Part shown: positions 5,833 through 7,314 of the stretch, piece by piece
Layout of the letters: each line of letters starts with the position of its first letter
Position numbering within the stretch: position 1 is the stretch's first letter
Assembly: GCA_003222555.1 (NCBI GenBank)
Contig: QHWL01000088.1
Span: 1-7,314 of the forward strand
DNA length: 7,314 nt
Source: Acidobacteriota bacterium
Lineage (GTDB): Bacteria; Acidobacteriota; Vicinamibacteria; Vicinamibacterales; CAVVIG01
Direction: 5' to 3'
Made by a program: the position numbers and the translations under genes
The notes under the pieces: generated by a model
The model's database searches: none
Told to the model about the DNA's origin: nothing
What the model saw: only the letters and a program-made list of their open reading frames with translations

Positions 5833-6040
5833 GCTGCCTCCTCTCGCCAGTTCACAGCTTCGATCGTACGGGATCAAATGCATGCCCTGAGGGATCTGAG
5901 ACTTGGTTAACGTAATTTAATGATCCGTTCATCGACGGTTGGTCTATGTTTCGAAGCATGGCTTCGCATGGCGTGCACCCGTTCCTCACTGGTAAGGCAA
6001 TGATCATGAAGTTGAGCTCGAACGGCTGCCGAATCCTGCT
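5833..6040. promoter_or_regulatory. Divergent control region between the secreted-protein/barrel operon and the two-component genes
   Basis: This 208-bp gap must hold promoters in both directions. It contains an AT-rich patch (about 5905-5922, including GTTAACGTAATTTAAT) that stands out from GC-rich surroundings and is the likeliest promoter or regulator site, although no pair of good -35 and -10 hexamers at 16-18 bases could be found either way. A perfect 6-bp hairpin, CGAAGC-ATG-GCTTCG, lies at 5952-5966. GCATGGC occurs twice, at 5956-5962 and 5966-5972, ten bases apart, the spacing OmpR-family regulators favour. Autoregulation by the adjacent regulator is plausible but unproven. Confidence 0.4.
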
Positions 6041-6056
6041 ATGCGCGTGCTCGTAA
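6000..6056 (+). CDS. Possible 18-codon upstream ORF overlapping the regulator start
   Basis: ATG at 6000 opens a short frame (second ATG at 6006) ending in TAA at 6054-6056, 16 bases inside the regulator gene in another frame. TAAGG two to three bases upstream is a weak ribosome site. The peptide would contain three cysteines (CRILLCACS at its end). The regulator itself has no visible ribosome site, so translation of this leader ORF could deliver ribosomes to it by coupling. It is equally possible that this is a chance ORF. Confidence 0.2.
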   Translation: MIMKLSSNGCRILLCACS

Positions 6057-6724
6057 TAGAGGACGAGCCGCGTCTCGCTGGTTATATTCAGAAAGGCCTG
6101 ACCGAAGAGGCGTTCACGGCAGATGTCGCGACAGACGGGGAGTCCGGACTCGAACGTGCGCAGACCACCAAGTACGACCTCATCGTCCTGGACTTGATGC
6201 TACCGGGAATCGACGGCATGACGGTGTGCCGCAGGCTTCGGGGGGCCGGCGACGACGTGCCGATCCTGGTGCTGTCGGCTCGCGGAATGGTTCAAGATCG
6301 GGTCTCCGCCTTGAACGCGGGCGCTGACGACTACCTGACGAAGCCGTTCGAGTTCGCCGAGTTGAGCGCTCGGGTTCGTGCCGTTCTTCGCAGACGCCAG
6401 CCTACGGCTTTTCTTCCGCTGACGGTCGCCGATGTCTCATTGGACCCGGTGAGTCGGATGGTCCGCCGAGGCGATCGCCGCATCGACCTCACCCAAAAGG
6501 AATATGCGTTGCTCGAGTATCTCTTACGCCACGCTGGACAGATTGTGACGAGAACGATGATCGCCGAGCACGTCTGGAACTTCCATTGGGATCGCTTGAC
6601 GAACGTCATTGATGTCTATATCAATCACCTTCGGAAGAAGATCGAGCTCCCTGGCGAGCCGCGTCTGATTCACGCCGTCCGAGGATCGGGGTACGTCATC
6701 AGGGGACCTGAAAGTGGCGATTAA
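6041..6724 (+). CDS. OmpR/PhoB-family response regulator (CusR/CopR-like)
   Basis: 227 residues, full family length. The receiver domain (1-118) has acidic residues Glu7/Asp8, phospho-acceptor Asp51 in VLDLMLPG, Ser79 in VLSARG, and Lys101 in TKPF, all expected for an active receiver. The winged-helix domain (about 127-222) shows LTQKEYALLEYLL, the recognition-helix region NVIDVYINHLRKKI and the closing RLIHAVRGSGYVI, all typical of the OmpR/PhoB class. Close matching to metal-responsive CusR/CopR/PcoR-type regulators is my impression, but the class also regulates many other signals. ATG at 6041 is the only usable start: the frame closes upstream at 5993 without another start codon, and no clear ribosome site precedes it. 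The kinase gene overlaps its end by 11 bases. A likely target is the divergent secreted-protein/barrel operon. Confidence 0.92.
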   Translation: MRVLVIEDEPRLAGYIQKGLTEEAFTADVATDGESGLERAQTTKYDLIVLDLMLPGIDGMTVCRRLRGAGDDVPILVLSARGMVQDRVSALNAGADDYLTKPFEFAELSARVRAVLRRRQPTAFLPLTVADVSLDPVSRMVRRGDRRIDLTQKEYALLEYLLRHAGQIVTRTMIAEHVWNFHWDRLTNVIDVYINHLRKKIELPGEPRLIHAVRGSGYVIRGPESGD

Positions 6725-7314
6725 CACGCTGCGCGCACGACTGACGCTGTGGTACGTCGCCGTTTTGACCTTCACGCTGATTCTGTTCACGGCGCTGCTG
6801 TACGCTTCGCTCAGCCGCACGTTGTATCGCCACCACGACGCTGAATTGGCCAGCGCCGCCGATGAACTCCAAGCCACGCTGACTGGCATTCCACTGGAGG
6901 AATCAGCTATCGACCGCGCCCTGGCTGCGTCACGCGACGGTGATTCATTCGTCATGGTTCGGGATCAACTGGGTGAGCTGCGGTATCGCTCGGCCGTGTT
7001 GCAGATCAGCGAGCCCAACATCGGCCGTCATGAAGCCCTCGTCCACGCGGCGGCACACGGCCAGTCCACGCCGGAGTTCTTCACGACCTCCCTTGAACGA
7101 TCAGGAACAGTCCGTTTTATTTGTGTGCCTCTGCCGACGGCGCCGGCCGGGTACCTTCAAATCGGCCGACCGCTAGGAGACGTCGCTCCGACACTCGATA
7201 CGTTCCGCGACGCGACCCTCGTCGTGCTCCCGCTCGTGATCGCGCTCATGAGCTATGGCGGATGGTTGCTGGCGGGCCGAGCGCTGGCGCCGATGAAGGA
7301 AATCGATCAGACAT
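6714..7314 (+). CDS. Sensor histidine kinase, N-terminal part (cut by right edge)
   Basis: Starts with GTG at 6714, overlapping the regulator by 11 bases, with AGGGGA about eight bases upstream; 200 codons are visible and the frame continues past the edge. Features in order: a basic N-terminus (INTLRARLTLWY), transmembrane helix 1 at about 12-33, a predicted periplasmic sensor region of about 34-165, transmembrane helix 2 at about 167-188, then LAGRALAPMKEIDQ, the opening of a HAMP linker. The dimerisation/phospho-acceptor and ATPase domains lie outside the window. The order and overlap with an OmpR-type regulator make it the cognate kinase. The periplasmic part has His106, His111 and His115 close together and one Cys137. 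Metal sensing is possible but rests mostly on the neighbouring barrel operon. Confidence 0.88.
   Translation, partial: MAINTLRARLTLWYVAVLTFTLILFTALLYASLSRTLYRHHDAELASAADELQATLTGIPLEESAIDRALAASRDGDSFVMVRDQLGELRYRSAVLQISEPNIGRHEALVHAAAHGQSTPEFFTTSLERSGTVRFICVPLPTAPAGYLQIGRPLGDVAPTLDTFRDATLVVLPLVIALMSYGGWLLAGRALAPMKEIDQT

Noticed and set aside
5851..5895. Small palindromes (GATC...GATC around CGTACG, CCCTGAGGG) upstream of the small secreted gene
   Set aside because: Stems are four bases or interrupted by mismatches, too short to separate from chance.
6524..6955. 143-residue minus-strand ORF over the regulator and kinase
   Set aside because: It is antisense to conserved winged-helix and transmembrane coding sequence and Ser/Arg-rich as expected for a shadow frame.

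Overview
The window is GC-rich DNA carrying five complete protein genes and two complete or partial regulators of a two-component system, plus one gene cut by the left edge. Its proteins look like those of an Acidobacteriota member, perhaps Vicinamibacteria. This placement is an inference from protein style: a small secreted protein opening its mature part with KPDFSGTWK, an exported NHL propeller, a DUF4340 protein, and many signal peptides in a row. No rRNA, tRNA, phage, insertion sequence or CRISPR array was seen.

Layout. Positions 1-1182 (+) are the 3' part of a DUF4340 repeat protein. Positions 1183-1392 are a non-coding stretch with a heavily self-complementary element of about 136 bp. 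Positions 3149 down to 1393 (-) hold a likely two-gene operon: an exported NHL-repeat beta-propeller protein, then a 160-residue secreted protein of unrecognised function, with a strong stem-loop between them. Positions 3150-3484 are a divergent promoter region. It contains a near-consensus sigma-70 promoter whose -10 box is straddled by a perfect inverted repeat, which drives a small secreted three-cysteine protein (3485-3868, +).

Positions 5832 down to 3875 (-) hold a second two-gene operon. The first gene is a 109-residue secreted protein with a DUF5666-like domain. The second is a 538-residue fusion of a second copy of that domain to an outer-membrane-type beta-barrel, ending in a methionine-rich tail. 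A terminator hairpin for the small + strand gene lies inside the last codons of this convergent gene. Positions 5833-6040 are a divergent control region. Positions 6041-6724 (+) encode an OmpR/PhoB-type response regulator, overlapped by 11 bases by its sensor histidine kinase (6714 to the right edge, partial).

How they may work together. The barrel resembles proteins I associate with copper and heavy-metal resistance loci, and the regulator resembles the CusR/CopR type. The most coherent reading is an envelope metal-stress module: the two-component system senses a periplasmic signal and may control the divergent secreted-protein/barrel operon. The cysteine protein may belong to the same response. 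The ligand, the regulation and the metal link are inferences. The DUF4340 gene and the NHL/160-residue pair seem unrelated to it.
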